This document shows, in pieces, positions 17,453 to 26,452 of a DNA stretch of 64,000 nucleotides. This DNA comes from Mycolicibacterium gilvum (GTDB lineage Bacteria > Actinomycetota > Actinomycetes > Mycobacteriales > Mycobacteriaceae), in the NCBI RefSeq assembly GCF_900454025.1, contig NZ_UGQM01000001.1, positions 3,534,001 through 3,598,000 on the forward strand, written 5' to 3'. Position numbers and translations under genes: made by a program. A model generated the notes under the pieces. The model did not search any database and was not told the DNA's origin. It worked only from the letters and a program-made list of their open reading frames with translations. Within the stretch, counting starts at the first letter, position 1, and every line of letters begins with the position of its first letter.

Positions 17453-19027
17453 TCAGCGTCTGTTCGCGCGACCCATCCTGCGGCGCCAATCGTGGGCGCC
17501 GAGCAGTCGCACCAGTTTGGCTTGCAGTTTGCTCTTCGTCGGGATGTAGGGATACCAGTGCGGCTCGGAACTGAGGGTGAAGCGCTCTGAGACCACTGAT
17601 TGTTGCCGGCAGAACTTGAGGATCCCGGCGGGGCCGCCCGAGCGGCTGCCCAGACCTGATTCCTTCCAGCCACTCATCGGAATGGTCAATTGAAAGGTGC
17701 TCATCATGACGTTGTTCTGATTGACTGCGCCGGCATCGAGCTTGCGGGTGATGCGATCGGCACGGTCCGGGTCGCGGGTCCATACGCTAGCGCTCAACCC
17801 GTAGTGCGAGTCGTTGGCCAACCGGATGGCCTCATCTTCGTCGGCGACCTTCATGATCGGCAGTGTGGGGCCGAAGGTTTCGTCGCGCATGCACAGCATG
17901 CTGTGGTCGACGTCCACGAGAACGGTGGGTTCGAAGAATTGTCCGTGGGGGCCACGTTTTCCGCCGGCCAGGACGGTAGCCCCCTTGGCCACGGCGTCCT
18001 GGACGTGATGTTCGACGATGTCCAGTTGCGCCGGGGTGCACATGGCTCCCACATCAGTGCTGAAGCTGCCGTCGGGATCCATGCCCTGGCGGAGCGCCTT
18101 GACCTTCTCGGTCACTTTCGCAACGAACTCGTCGTATACCGGAGTTTCGACGTAGACCCGCTCGACGGAAATGCAGATTTGTCCCGAGTTCCACATCGAG
18201 CCCCACGCGGCGGCGCCGGCCGCTCGGTCGATGTCGGCATCTGCCAAGACGATCATCGGGTCCTTACCGCCCAGCTCAAGGCTGCACGGAATCAATCGCT
18301 CGGCCGCACGCGCGGCGATCTTGCGTCCGGTGCTTGTGGATCCGGTGAACATCACCATGTCGACTTCGTCGACGACGGCCGCACCGGTCTGCGGGCCGCC
18401 GGTCACGTTGGCCATCACTGGGGGGGCGCCGATGTCCTCGAGCCAACCTCTGGTGGCTTCTTGCCATGTCAAGGGCGTGAATTCAGAGGGCTTGAAAAGC
18501 ACTGCTGCACCGGCCATTAGCGCTGCCACACCGTCGAGCATGGGGCCGCCCAACGGGCCGTTCCAGGGCGTGAGCATGCCTACCAGTTGATAGGGGCGGG
18601 TAAAGACCCGCAGCTTCTTGGTGACGGCGTTGGGTCCCCAGCCTGCGACCTTGCGATCGGCGAGGAATTCGGCGGCGTGTCCGCTGTAGTAGTTGATCAG
18701 GTCGACAGCCATGGAGATTTCCAGTGCTGCATCCCCCCACGATTTGCCGGTCTCTTCCTGCATGATGCCGACCAGGTGAGTTTCGTTGTCCAGGATCCAG
18801 TCGAGGAAATTGCGCATGTGGGCTGCGCGTCCGGTTGGTCCGAGGTCTTCCCATGCCGGCTGGGCGGCGCGCAGTCGCGTCGCCGCGCTCGCCACTTCGG
18901 CCGGTCCGAGGTCGGGCACACTGGCGATCAGGCGTCCATCGGCGGGGCAGCGCACCTCGATGACAGCACCGCGAGCGCCGTTGACATCGCTGTCGTCGGG
19001 CCGGGAAGCAGTCTGTGCTGTAGCCAT
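17453..19027 (-). CDS. NAD(P)-dependent aldehyde dehydrogenase
   Basis: 524 residues from ATG 19027, with AGAGGAG upstream. It oxidises an aldehyde to the acid. The catalytic Cys is in NSGQICISVERV, the general-base Glu in SLELGGKDPM and the cofactor loop in MFTGSTSTGRK. The C-terminal tail after QFTL-like motifs is longer than usual and rich in Arg (HDWRRRMGRANRR). It lies 30 bases after the MaoC gene, so it probably belongs to the P450-led transcript. It could act after an alcohol oxidation by the SDR or GMC enzymes of the window. Confidence 0.88.
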   Translation of the reverse strand: MATAQTASRPDDSDVNGARGAVIEVRCPADGRLIASVPDLGPAEVASAATRLRAAQPAWEDLGPTGRAAHMRNFLDWILDNETHLVGIMQEETGKSWGDAALEISMAVDLINYYSGHAAEFLADRKVAGWGPNAVTKKLRVFTRPYQLVGMLTPWNGPLGGPMLDGVAALMAGAAVLFKPSEFTPLTWQEATRGWLEDIGAPPVMANVTGGPQTGAAVVDEVDMVMFTGSTSTGRKIAARAAERLIPCSLELGGKDPMIVLADADIDRAAGAAAWGSMWNSGQICISVERVYVETPVYDEFVAKVTEKVKALRQGMDPDGSFSTDVGAMCTPAQLDIVEHHVQDAVAKGATVLAGGKRGPHGQFFEPTVLVDVDHSMLCMRDETFGPTLPIMKVADEDEAIRLANDSHYGLSASVWTRDPDRADRITRKLDAGAVNQNNVMMSTFQLTIPMSGWKESGLGSRSGGPAGILKFCRQQSVVSERFTLSSEPHWYPYIPTKSKLQAKLVRLLGAHDWRRRMGRANRR

Positions 19028-19057
19028 TTTCGACTCCTCTGCTGTGAACGACTCGTG

Positions 19058-19543
19058 TCAGCCGTCAGTGGTTGCCGACGGGGGGCTGCAGATCACCAGC
19101 GCAGCCCGTCGCGCGGTGCATACCATTGCTCCGCGTTGGTTGGTGCCGCGGTGCTCAAAGGTTACGACCCCTTGTCCTGGCCGCGAGGTGGACGGGCGTT
19201 TGTCGAGGATCTCGGTCTCGGCAGTCAGGGTGTCACCGATCAGGACTGGCGCGGGAAACCGGATGTCGGAGAATCCGAGGTTGGCGACGGTCGTTCCTTC
19301 GGTGAGGTCGGCGACGCTGAGACCCACCACGGTCGATAGCGTGAACAGACTATTGACGAGGCGTTCACCGAACTCTTGTGTCGCGGCGAACGCCGCGTCC
19401 AGATGCAGACTCTGGGTGTTCATGGTCAGCGTGGTGAACAGCACGTTGTCGGCCTCGGTCACAGTGCGCCCGGGCCGATGCTCGTACACGTCGCCGACGA
19501 TGAGCTCCTCGAGATACTTCCCGCGCCGACGGTAGATGGTCAC
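19058..19543 (-). CDS. MaoC-like acyl-CoA dehydratase
   Basis: 161 residues, GTG start overlapping the CoA-transferase stop (GTGA). Hot-dog fold family with a single MaoC domain: YLEELIVGDVYEHRPGRTVTEADN at the N-terminus is typical of the mesaconyl-CoA hydratase-like branch, and the segment NTQSLHLDAAFA replaces the classic GDxNPLH hydratase motif but keeps the His. It may hydrate an enoyl-CoA. The exact substrate cannot be told from sequence. Confidence 0.8.
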   Translation of the reverse strand: MTIYRRRGKYLEELIVGDVYEHRPGRTVTEADNVLFTTLTMNTQSLHLDAAFAATQEFGERLVNSLFTLSTVVGLSVADLTEGTTVANLGFSDIRFPAPVLIGDTLTAETEILDKRPSTSRPGQGVVTFEHRGTNQRGAMVCTARRAALVICSPPSATTDG

Positions 19544-20793
19544 GGCGTGCCCTGGGCGAGAGCTGTCAACGTGTGCCGGTGGTCGGGATGGGCGATCTCG
19601 ATCAGCGCCTGTCGCCGCTCGGCGAGGCTGCGCCCGTCGAGGCGCGCCACGCCGTATTCCGTCACCACCACATCGACCATGGAACGGGGAATGGTGACCG
19701 CGGCAACCGAACCCACGATGCGCGAGAACCCTTTGGGCGTGGCCGAGGGCAGCGCAATTATGCGCAACCCGCCGGCCGAGCGGCTGGCGGCGTCGACGAA
19801 GTCGAGGCTGCCACCCACTCCGGAGATCTGCCTTCCCCGCAGCACCTCGCTGTTCACCTGGCCGTTGATATCGACCTCGACGGCGGTGTTGATCGAGACC
19901 AGTCGTGGTGTACGAGCCAATATCCGGGCATTATGTGATGTTGCGGAGGGATGGACCGCGACGGCGGGGTTATAGTCGGCGAAACGCATGAGGCGCGTAG
20001 TGCCCATCAGTTCCGGTGACAAGATTGCAGGTTGGTCGCCATCGACTGGAATAACACCCTGATCGAACAGATTCACCATCTCGTCGGTGGCCATTCCGGT
20101 GAACCGCACCGTGCCGAGGTTCGCGCCCGCCAGGGAGTTGACGACCGCTTCGGGAATGGAGCCGATGCCGATTTGCAGAGTTGGATGCTCGGGCAACAGG
20201 TTCACGATGAGTTCTGCGATGCGATTACTGATCTCGCTGGGCGGTGCGGATTGGTATTGCGGTGTCTGCTCGGCGGTGTCGATCAGCGCATCGAACAACG
20301 ATTCATGGACGGTGGTATTGCCAAGAGTCCATGGCAGGTCTGGGTCGATCTCGCCAATGCGGACCCGGGCCAGCCGCAGGGCGTCGAGGTTATAGCCGGC
20401 GGAGGGTCCTAGCGAGCAGTAGCCGTGCCGGTCCGGGGGGGTTATCCGCACCAGTGCGACGTCCACCCCCCAGGCCTCCAAGAGCGCGGCGATCCGGGAG
20501 GCGCGCGTCGGCACGAATTTGGCAACGCCGTCGGCAATCAGATCCGCGATCGGCGCCATGACATGCCAAGTGCAGTACTGGAGGTCTCCGGCGCGGACCG
20601 CGTCGAGGAACGGATAGTCGCCCAGCAGAAGCCCCGAGCTCAGGGTCCAATCCCGACCGTGGGCTTCTTTGCTCAGCGCCTGCAGCAGGGTGGTTGGTGC
20701 GCCGCAACCGGGTGCGGCCACCAGATGTGCACCGTCGCCGGCCAGCATCAGCGCGTCGGCGGGCTCCATCGTGCGCGAAGTCGCTCGCCTCAT
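19540..20793 (-). CDS. Acetyl-CoA hydrolase/transferase family CoA-transferase
   Basis: 417 residues from ATG 20793 (MRRATSRTMEPADAL), whose ATGA overlaps the preceding gene's stop. The family moves CoA between acetyl-CoA and an acid such as 4-hydroxybutyrate, or hydrolyses acyl-CoA. Motifs: IGIGSIPEAV mid-protein, and SEVLRGRQISGVGGSLDF, the C-terminal Gly-rich segment that follows the catalytic Glu region. It could activate an acid product of the aldehyde dehydrogenase or release a short acid. An upstream in-frame extension to 20916 lies inside the preceding gene and has no ribosome-binding site. Confidence 0.85.
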   Translation of the reverse strand: MRRATSRTMEPADALMLAGDGAHLVAAPGCGAPTTLLQALSKEAHGRDWTLSSGLLLGDYPFLDAVRAGDLQYCTWHVMAPIADLIADGVAKFVPTRASRIAALLEAWGVDVALVRITPPDRHGYCSLGPSAGYNLDALRLARVRIGEIDPDLPWTLGNTTVHESLFDALIDTAEQTPQYQSAPPSEISNRIAELIVNLLPEHPTLQIGIGSIPEAVVNSLAGANLGTVRFTGMATDEMVNLFDQGVIPVDGDQPAILSPELMGTTRLMRFADYNPAVAVHPSATSHNARILARTPRLVSINTAVEVDINGQVNSEVLRGRQISGVGGSLDFVDAASRSAGGLRIIALPSATPKGFSRIVGSVAAVTIPRSMVDVVVTEYGVARLDGRSLAERRQALIEIAHPDHRHTLTALAQGTP

Positions 20794-21218
20794 TGCGGCT
20801 GCGCCATCGCGGCTTCGACCGCGGTTTTGGAGAATGCCTCGTCGAATGCCCGCTCGTCGGACTGGAATTCGTCGACTTCGACGATCCGGCCGTTGGCGAT
20901 GCGATACACCAGGCACTCCCGCAGGCGCACCGTCTTGCCGCCGACGTTCACGATGCCGTACTGGTATGCGGCGGCGTACTCGGCGCTGGTGGTGATGTCG
21001 ATGATCTCGAATTGTGCTGGGCCGGTGAATATCCGCTTCATTTTGCCGAACAGCGCAAAGATGGCGCTGCGACCGGCATAGACGCCCGAGAGTGCGTTGG
21101 CGCCGGGCACTCGCCAGATGCAGCTCTCGTCGAGTGCGGCTTCAATCCCCGCCCGGTCCTGACCGGATAGCGCGGCCATGAGGCGGCGCACGAGCTGTGC
21201 GTTCGGATGTTCGGTCAT
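20790..21218 (-). CDS. SnoaL/NTF2-like protein
   Basis: 142 residues from ATG 21218, with AGGAAGGAACC upstream. It has the cone-shaped NTF2 fold: an N-terminal helix pair (NAQLVRRLMAALSGQDRAGIEAALDE), a Trp-containing strand (CIWRVPGAN) and C-terminal strands (RIVEVDEFQSDE). Members are isomerases, epoxide hydrolases or simple binding proteins. No catalytic set specific to ketosteroid isomerase or limonene-epoxide hydrolase is clear. It sits 20 bases after a MaoC gene and overlaps the CoA-transferase gene. Confidence 0.7.
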   Translation of the reverse strand: MTEHPNAQLVRRLMAALSGQDRAGIEAALDESCIWRVPGANALSGVYAGRSAIFALFGKMKRIFTGPAQFEIIDITTSAEYAAAYQYGIVNVGGKTVRLRECLVYRIANGRIVEVDEFQSDERAFDEAFSKTAVEAAMAQPQ

Positions 21219-21238
21219 CGGTTCCTTCCTCACAAAAG

Positions 21239-21661
21239 TCAGACGCGGGCCGTCGCATCGCCCGACAGCACAACTACGCCGTGATGATTGGTTGTGCGGA
21301 TCTCGAAGTCGACCTCATCGCCGTGCGCACTGCTGCGTACGGCGACTGCCGTTGCCACTGCGTGTAGTGCGTCACCTGGCCACACGGGGTGCACGAAACG
21401 TGCTCGGTATCGCACCAGTCGATTTCGGCCTACCCACTCGGCCAGCAGCGTTTCGGTGGCCGCCATCGTCAACATGCCGTGGGCCATGACGCTGGGGTAT
21501 CCCGACAGCTGCGCCCACGGTTCGTCGGTGTGCAGCGGGCTGTAGTCACCGGAAGCAGCTGCATACTGGACGATTTGGGTGCGGGTCACTTCGGCGTCCA
21601 CCACCGCCTCGCGGCGGGCGCCGATGACGAATTTCTGGTCGGTGTGGAGATCGCTACCCAT
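21239..21661 (-). CDS. MaoC-like hydratase, C-type subunit of a pair
   Basis: 140 residues from ATG 21661 (MGSDLHTDQKF), overlapping the previous stop by eight bases (ATGGGTAG). The hydratase motif is YAAASGDYSPLHTDEPWA, with the catalytic Asp and His spaced as in R-specific enoyl-CoA hydratases but Ser in place of the usual Asn. Together with the neighbouring N-type protein it probably forms a heteromeric hydratase of the kind used in mycobacterial sterol side-chain breakdown (ChsH1-ChsH2). Confidence 0.82.
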   Translation of the reverse strand: MGSDLHTDQKFVIGARREAVVDAEVTRTQIVQYAAASGDYSPLHTDEPWAQLSGYPSVMAHGMLTMAATETLLAEWVGRNRLVRYRARFVHPVWPGDALHAVATAVAVRSSAHGDEVDFEIRTTNHHGVVVLSGDATARV

Positions 21662-22106
21662 GGCCGGCGTCGACCTCATTAGCGGCGAACTCGGTGTCGA
21701 CCAGAACCATTCGCGAACGCAGAACCAGCTCGCCCGCAGTATTTCGATACTCCCTGATGAGCTCTCGGAATTTCAGCGTCCCGGGCCGCCGACTTTGCTT
21801 TTGCCAGCTGGCGCCTTCGTATTCTGTGACCGCAAGGCGATCTCCCACGTGCATGCCAGCGAAGTACTCGAATTCTTGCTCAGCGTGAAGCACGCTGCCG
21901 CCCGGCGTTGAACTACCAACTGCCAACGCCCCCGTGGGGCGTAGGCCCCGCATGTGTTGGGGATCGAATTGGATTGACGCGGCGGGGAAGGTCAGCGGCA
22001 CCACAGTCCCGTTTTCCGGCACTTCGCGAGCGAGTCGCTGGTCGCCAACAGCTCGAGCAAACGCCAGAACATGACCCGGCTCGATCTCGAAAGTGTAAGT
22101 CCCCAT
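21654..22106 (-). CDS. MaoC N-terminal-like (FAS1-type) dehydratase subunit
   Basis: 150 residues, TAATG overlap with the DUF35 stop. The sequence TYTFEIEPGHVLAFARAVGD, the Asp-containing SIQFDPQHM and HAEQEFEYFAGMHVGDRL are typical of the substrate-binding half of split MaoC hydratases (MaoC_dehydrat_N). It lacks the catalytic Asp-His motif of its partner, so it should contribute the acyl-binding tunnel. The same two-gene order occurs again at 55341-56272. Confidence 0.82.
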   Translation of the reverse strand: MGTYTFEIEPGHVLAFARAVGDQRLAREVPENGTVVPLTFPAASIQFDPQHMRGLRPTGALAVGSSTPGGSVLHAEQEFEYFAGMHVGDRLAVTEYEGASWQKQSRRPGTLKFRELIREYRNTAGELVLRSRMVLVDTEFAANEVDAGHG

Positions 22107-22528
22107 TACGGCTCCGGAGTGACTGGCCGAAAGCGGGGCAGAGCACCGTCACCACCGGTGGCGCAGAACACCACCTCCACAGGTTGGCCGATCGACAACT
22201 CGGTGGGATCGCAGCCGATGATGTTGGTCAGCATCTTGGGACCCTCATCGAGTTCGACCATGGCGAGTACGTAGGAGCCGGCGTCTGCGTATTCCAGGAT
22301 TCCGCGGGTCGTCACCGTGTGGCTGTAAATGCTGCCCCGGCCGCTGGCCTCGATGTAGGCCAGGTTGGTGTGGTGGCAATTCGCGCAGACGTATCGGGGG
22401 TAGTAGCCGGCGAGTCCACAGTCTGCACACCGCTGCAGCAACAACTTCCCGTCCAGCGTCGCGGCCCAGAACACCGAGGTGTCGGGTGTGACACCCGGCG
22501 GCGGCGACGGTAATTGGGGTGCGCTCAT
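22106..22528 (-). CDS. DUF35 zinc-ribbon/OB-fold protein, partner of the thiolase-fold enzyme
   Basis: 140 residues, ATGA overlap with the thiolase-like gene. The zinc ribbon is C-x2-C...C-x2-C (RCADCGLAGYYPRYVCANC) and is followed by an OB fold (GRGSIYSHTVTTRG). DUF35 proteins partner thiolase-fold enzymes. In ChsH2-Ltp2 the DUF35 domain is required for retro-aldol cleavage of a sterol side chain. The gene order thiolase > DUF35 > MaoC pair matches such a hydration plus aldol-cleavage module. Confidence 0.88.
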   Translation of the reverse strand: MSAPQLPSPPPGVTPDTSVFWAATLDGKLLLQRCADCGLAGYYPRYVCANCHHTNLAYIEASGRGSIYSHTVTTRGILEYADAGSYVLAMVELDEGPKMLTNIIGCDPTELSIGQPVEVVFCATGGDGALPRFRPVTPEP

Positions 22529-23691
22529 GCGTCCTCCCGGCCTAGAACGACGGTCGCGTTGCCCATGCGTGTGCTCAGCCAGCCCCCGGTTCCGTGGGCC
22601 AGCGCAAGGTTGCAGTCAGAGATCTGCACGGCGGGATGGGCTTCGCCGCGCAGCTGACGGACTGCCTCGATGATTTTCGTCATTCCCCCGCGGTTGGCCG
22701 GGTGGTTGTTACATAGGGATCCGCCGTCGGTGTTGAACGGCAGTCGGCCATGGGGAGCCTGCAGCGCACCGTCGAGGACGAACGTGCCGCCGTCGCCCTT
22801 GGCGCAGAAGCCCAAGTCTTCGAGCGCCAACAACACGGTGATGGTGAACGAGTCGTACAGCCCGACGTAATCGATGTCGGCAGGACGCACCCCGGCCTCG
22901 GCGAACGCGTCGCTGCCCGACCGCACACCACCGGTCACGGTGATGTCTTGCCAGCCGCCGCGGGTGTGCTCGACGGTCTCTCCGTGTCCGAGGATTTTCA
23001 CGCAGTCGCGGTCCAGCGTGGAGGCGACGTCGTCAGCGACGATCACGAGGGCTCCCCCACCGTCGGTGACTACGCAGCAATCAAGGCGATGCAGCGGCGT
23101 CGACACCATCGGGGAATTCACCACGTCCTCGACAGTGACGACCTTCGGCAACAGGGCGTGTGGGTTGTGTTGAGCGTGTGTTGAGGCGGCCACTTTGATT
23201 TCGGCGAGTTGCTCGCTGGTGGTCCCGTATTGATACATGTGCCGTTGCGCCGCAAGGGCGTATAGCGCACTGACGTTAGCTCCGAAAATCGGTTCGAACG
23301 ATTTTTCCGGCGGATCGCCCATCAGCTGCCCGGGGGCCCGCAGCGAGGTCGTGCGGGGGCGCCCTCCCAAAGTGATGAGCGCGATCCGGCATTTCCCGGC
23401 GGCGACGGCTGCCGCGGCATGCCCCACGTGGGACATGTACACCGAGCCACCCATGTCGGAGCTGTCCATGTAGCGCAATTTGAGGCCGAGGTAGTCGGCC
23501 ATCGCCAGACCCCCCAGCCCAGGGGCGTCGCCCCCGCAGAAGTAGCCGTCGACATCGGCGAGGTCAAGGCCGGCGTCGGCCAGGGCACCCAGGGCTACTT
23601 CGGCGTGAATCTGCGGGATCGACTTGTCGGGCAGTTCGCGTCCGGGATGTTCGAAAGCCCCTGCGATGAAAGCTTTTCCTTTGATGGACAT
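22525..23691 (-). CDS. Thiolase-fold lipid-transfer-protein-like enzyme (Ltp2-type aldolase candidate)
   Basis: 388 residues, ATG overlapping the SDR stop (TGATG). It resembles SCP2-type thiolases: GYFCGGDAPGLGG near residue 50, CNNHPANRGGMTKIIEAVRQ in the C-terminal half and AHGTGGWLST near the end. At the position where thiolases carry the nucleophilic Cys the sequence reads MDSSDMGGSVYMSHVGH, with no Cys. The same lack is known for Ltp2-type retro-aldolases. With the DUF35 and MaoC neighbours, the likely reaction is cleavage of a beta-hydroxyacyl-CoA to a shorter ketone or aldehyde plus acetyl-CoA or propionyl-CoA. Confidence 0.82.
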   Translation of the reverse strand: MSIKGKAFIAGAFEHPGRELPDKSIPQIHAEVALGALADAGLDLADVDGYFCGGDAPGLGGLAMADYLGLKLRYMDSSDMGGSVYMSHVGHAAAAVAAGKCRIALITLGGRPRTTSLRAPGQLMGDPPEKSFEPIFGANVSALYALAAQRHMYQYGTTSEQLAEIKVAASTHAQHNPHALLPKVVTVEDVVNSPMVSTPLHRLDCCVVTDGGGALVIVADDVASTLDRDCVKILGHGETVEHTRGGWQDITVTGGVRSGSDAFAEAGVRPADIDYVGLYDSFTITVLLALEDLGFCAKGDGGTFVLDGALQAPHGRLPFNTDGGSLCNNHPANRGGMTKIIEAVRQLRGEAHPAVQISDCNLALAHGTGGWLSTRMGNATVVLGREDA

Positions 23692-24581
23692 CAGATGAAC
23701 GGGTTCGGCGGGGCCGCTTCGGTGATGGGACGGAATTGTGTCTCCACCTCTTTGGCCATTTCCTGCAGATCCCAGGGGCCCTCCGAGCGCAGGGTCACCA
23801 GTGGTTCGGGGTCGCTGTAGAGCGACACCTCATAGCCCCGCGCGTGCACCACGTGACCGTTGAGCCATCCGGATTGCTCAGAGCCCAGGTAAGCGGCGAT
23901 GGGGGCGATACTGTCGGGCGAGAGTTCGTTGCCACCCGTGCTGTAGGCGTCGTCTTTGATGGTCGCCGTCATCCGCGTTGCCGCTGCCGGCGAGACGGCG
24001 TTGGTCGTCACTCCGTACTTCTTGAGCGCGAACGCGCACGAATAGGTCAGTCCGACGATCCCCATCTTCGCGGCGGAGTAATTCGGCTGTCCGGGGGCCC
24101 CGTGCAGGCCGGCCCTCGAGGTGTAGTTGATGATTCTGTGTTGGGCGTTGGGATTGTCGAGTTTGCGCCAGTAAGCGGCGGCAGGCCTGATGGTGTTGAA
24201 ATGCCCTTTGAGGTGGACCCGAATCACGGCGTCCCACTCCTCTTCGGTCATGTTGAAGATCATCCGATCACGCAAGATTCCGGCGACATTCACCAGTACA
24301 TCGAGCTTTCCGAACCGCTCGATGGTTGACTCGACGAGATCGCGGGCAGCCTCGTGGTCGGAGATGTCGGCCCCGTTCGTGATCGCGGTGCCGCCATTTT
24401 GCTCAATCTCATGCGCCAGTTCGAGTGCTGGGTTGCCGTCGCTTTCCAGCCCACTCAGCGACGCCCCAATGTCATTGATGACGACCGTGGCTCCCTCGCG
24501 GGCGAACAGCCGGGCGACCGCGCCGCCGATGCCGCGGCCACCACCGGTGACGATGGCTACACGCCCCTCCATAATTCCCAT
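23691..24581 (-). CDS. Short-chain dehydrogenase, 3-hydroxyacyl-CoA dehydrogenase type
   Basis: 296 residues. The NAD-binding motif TGGGRGIGGAVARLF, the NVAG strand and the catalytic YSAAK with upstream Ser (NYTSRAG) are all present. The length and the C-terminal stretch (YSDPEPLVTLRSEGPWDLQEMA) resemble the dehydrogenase part of the 17-beta-HSD4/MFE-2 group that oxidises 3-hydroxyacyl-CoA esters. Start ATG 24581 is three bases after the P450 stop. It could oxidise either a hydroxyacyl-CoA or an alcohol made by the P450. Confidence 0.85.
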   Translation of the reverse strand: MGIMEGRVAIVTGGGRGIGGAVARLFAREGATVVINDIGASLSGLESDGNPALELAHEIEQNGGTAITNGADISDHEAARDLVESTIERFGKLDVLVNVAGILRDRMIFNMTEEEWDAVIRVHLKGHFNTIRPAAAYWRKLDNPNAQHRIINYTSRAGLHGAPGQPNYSAAKMGIVGLTYSCAFALKKYGVTTNAVSPAAATRMTATIKDDAYSTGGNELSPDSIAPIAAYLGSEQSGWLNGHVVHARGYEVSLYSDPEPLVTLRSEGPWDLQEMAKEVETQFRPITEAAPPNPFI

Positions 24582-24584
24582 AGA

Positions 24585-25817
24585 TCAACGCTCCAGAAAG
24601 ACCGGCAGTGCAATGGGGCCACGGGCGAATGCCGGTCGATACTTCACTTCGTAGCCGGGTTGGAGCTGAAAGACACTCAACTCACTAATCGCGCGGACTG
24701 CTGCTTTGAGCTCCCGCCGCGCCAGGTGATTGCCAAGGCATCGATGGATCCCGGCGCCGAAAGCCAGGTGCGCCGAACCATTCGGACGATTGAAATCGAG
24801 GGTGTCTGGATCGGGGAATTTCTCCGGATCATGGTTGGCCGCAGCCCAATTCAGCAAGATGCGGTCGCCACTTCTCATCGGGCAGCCGCGAACTTCGGTG
24901 TCGGCGGTCAGCGTCCGCCCGGCCGTGGGAACCGGTGTTTCCAGCCGAAGGAATTCCTCGACATGCTTGTCCAGCACTTTGTCGCTGGCACCGCGCAGGC
25001 TTTCACGCAGATCGTTGTCCGTGCTCAGGATGCGGGCGATGCCGGCCAACGCCCCCATCGTGGTCTCCATGCCGCCCATGATTGCCATGTTCAGCGTCTC
25101 CATCCTGGTCCGGTCGTCGAGTTCGAGCCCGTCGTCGAATTCCCCGGTGCCGAGGTGGGCGATCACCCCCGCCAGGTCGTCGGTTCGCCCCTCGTCGCGG
25201 CGCTTCTGCAGCAGCTCGATGCAGAACATGAACAATTTCGGGGCGACTTCGAGCGCTCTGTCGGGTTGTGTCAACAGGACGTCGAGGACCTCCAGAACCC
25301 AGCCGATGTCGGTGGACTTCTGGTCCAGGAAGCTTTCGAAAAATACGATCGGCGGCAGTTGGGAGGTGAAGCCGGCAATGAAGTCCGCGGGGCTCTGCTT
25401 CACACAGTTGTCGATCAGGCGGTCGACGGTCGCACGGATGCTGGGCTCGGCTGCGGCTAGCGCCTCGGGCGTGAACAATGGGTTGAGCGCCTTGCGAACA
25501 CCGCGATGCAGAGGCGGATCGGTCTCCAGCGGCACCATCCGGAGGATGTCGAGATCGAACTGGACTGGCGCCGCGCCCTCAGCACTGCTGAAGACGTTCC
25601 AGTTGACCGCTGCATCCATCACGTCTTGGTACTTGTTGATCACCCAGAAGCCCGTGTCCTCCGCACTCCAGTGCGCGGTGCTGAACACGACCGGACATGT
25701 CTCCCGCAACGCGTTGACCCGAGGCCAGAAGTCGTCGGCGAGTTCGAGGTCGAGCGGATTGAAGTCGACGGGCGATGTGCCGACCGGTGCCGGTTCGGCG
25801 ATGTCGTGCTCGGTCAT
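24585..25817 (-). CDS. Cytochrome P450 (first gene of the catabolic operon)
   Basis: 410 residues from ATG 25817 (MTEHDIAEPAPVG), with CAGGAG upstream. A soluble bacterial class-I P450: I-helix motif MGGMETTMG (acid-Thr pair, with Glu), ExxR in EEFLRLETP and the haem-Cys loop FGAGIHRCLGNH. It needs ferredoxin and ferredoxin reductase, both encoded divergently at 26129-27738. It probably does the first hydroxylation of the substrate. I cannot assign a CYP family from sequence alone. Confidence 0.92.
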   Translation of the reverse strand: MTEHDIAEPAPVGTSPVDFNPLDLELADDFWPRVNALRETCPVVFSTAHWSAEDTGFWVINKYQDVMDAAVNWNVFSSAEGAAPVQFDLDILRMVPLETDPPLHRGVRKALNPLFTPEALAAAEPSIRATVDRLIDNCVKQSPADFIAGFTSQLPPIVFFESFLDQKSTDIGWVLEVLDVLLTQPDRALEVAPKLFMFCIELLQKRRDEGRTDDLAGVIAHLGTGEFDDGLELDDRTRMETLNMAIMGGMETTMGALAGIARILSTDNDLRESLRGASDKVLDKHVEEFLRLETPVPTAGRTLTADTEVRGCPMRSGDRILLNWAAANHDPEKFPDPDTLDFNRPNGSAHLAFGAGIHRCLGNHLARRELKAAVRAISELSVFQLQPGYEVKYRPAFARGPIALPVFLER

Positions 25818-25934
25818 GTTGCAGCTCCTGTCTGAAGTCTCGCCCTGCACATTGAATCCCGTGTCGGCCGGCGGGTCACGTCGGCGGCCCGATTCCGGAT
25901 CATCCGCATCCTGAGATCAAATCCTACGCAGATT

Positions 25935-25953
25935 TAGAACTACTTGGTTTCTA
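25935..25953. promoter_or_regulatory. Operator-like inverted repeat between the P450 and ferredoxin operons
   Basis: TAGAA (25935-25939) and TTCTA (25949-25953) form a short inverted repeat in an AT-rich patch, 118 bases upstream of the P450 ATG within the 311-bp divergent region. Its place suits a TetR-type repressor controlling both directions. Confidence 0.35.
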
Positions 25954-26128
25954 TACTTCTGGGCCTGAAGCTGTCAAGCGCGTCACATCTGCGGCAAGAA
26001 ACGCTGGAAGTTGTGCTCGCGGTGCCGATCACCCCGCCGGACCGGCACCGCGAGTGGTCTGGGCGTTGGTGCAACAGATTCGGTTTTCGTTTAGACTGCC
26101 CACTACGAGCGTGCAGGAGGTAGCAGTC

Positions 26129-26452
26129 GTGGTGAAAGTGACATACATCCGCCCCAGCGGCGACGCGGTGATCGTGGAGGTGGCCGAGGGAATCTCGGTC
26201 ATGCAAGGCGCGATCGCCAACGAAGTTTCGGAGATCGTCGCCGAGTGCGGGGGCACTCTGGCGTGTGCCACATGCCACGTGTATGTCGATGGGGACCATG
26301 CAGAGCGGCTGGCCACACCCAGCGAAGACGAACAGGAGATGCTCGACTACACCGCGTCGCCTCGTATGGCGAACTCTCGGTTAAGTTGTCAGATCTTAGT
26401 CGGACCCGAAGTTGACGGCCTCGTCGTGCGAGTGCCGCCCACCCAGTTATGA
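26129..26452 (+). CDS. [2Fe-2S] ferredoxin, adrenodoxin/putidaredoxin type
   Basis: 107 residues from GTG 26129 (VVKVTYIRPSG), set by AGGAGG eight bases upstream. Cluster ligands follow the C-x5-C-x2-C pattern (CGGTLACATC) with the fourth Cys in RLSCQI. It carries electrons from the next gene's reductase to the P450. It overlaps the reductase gene by four bases (ATGA). Confidence 0.93.
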   Translation: MVKVTYIRPSGDAVIVEVAEGISVMQGAIANEVSEIVAECGGTLACATCHVYVDGDHAERLATPSEDEQEMLDYTASPRMANSRLSCQILVGPEVDGLVVRVPPTQL

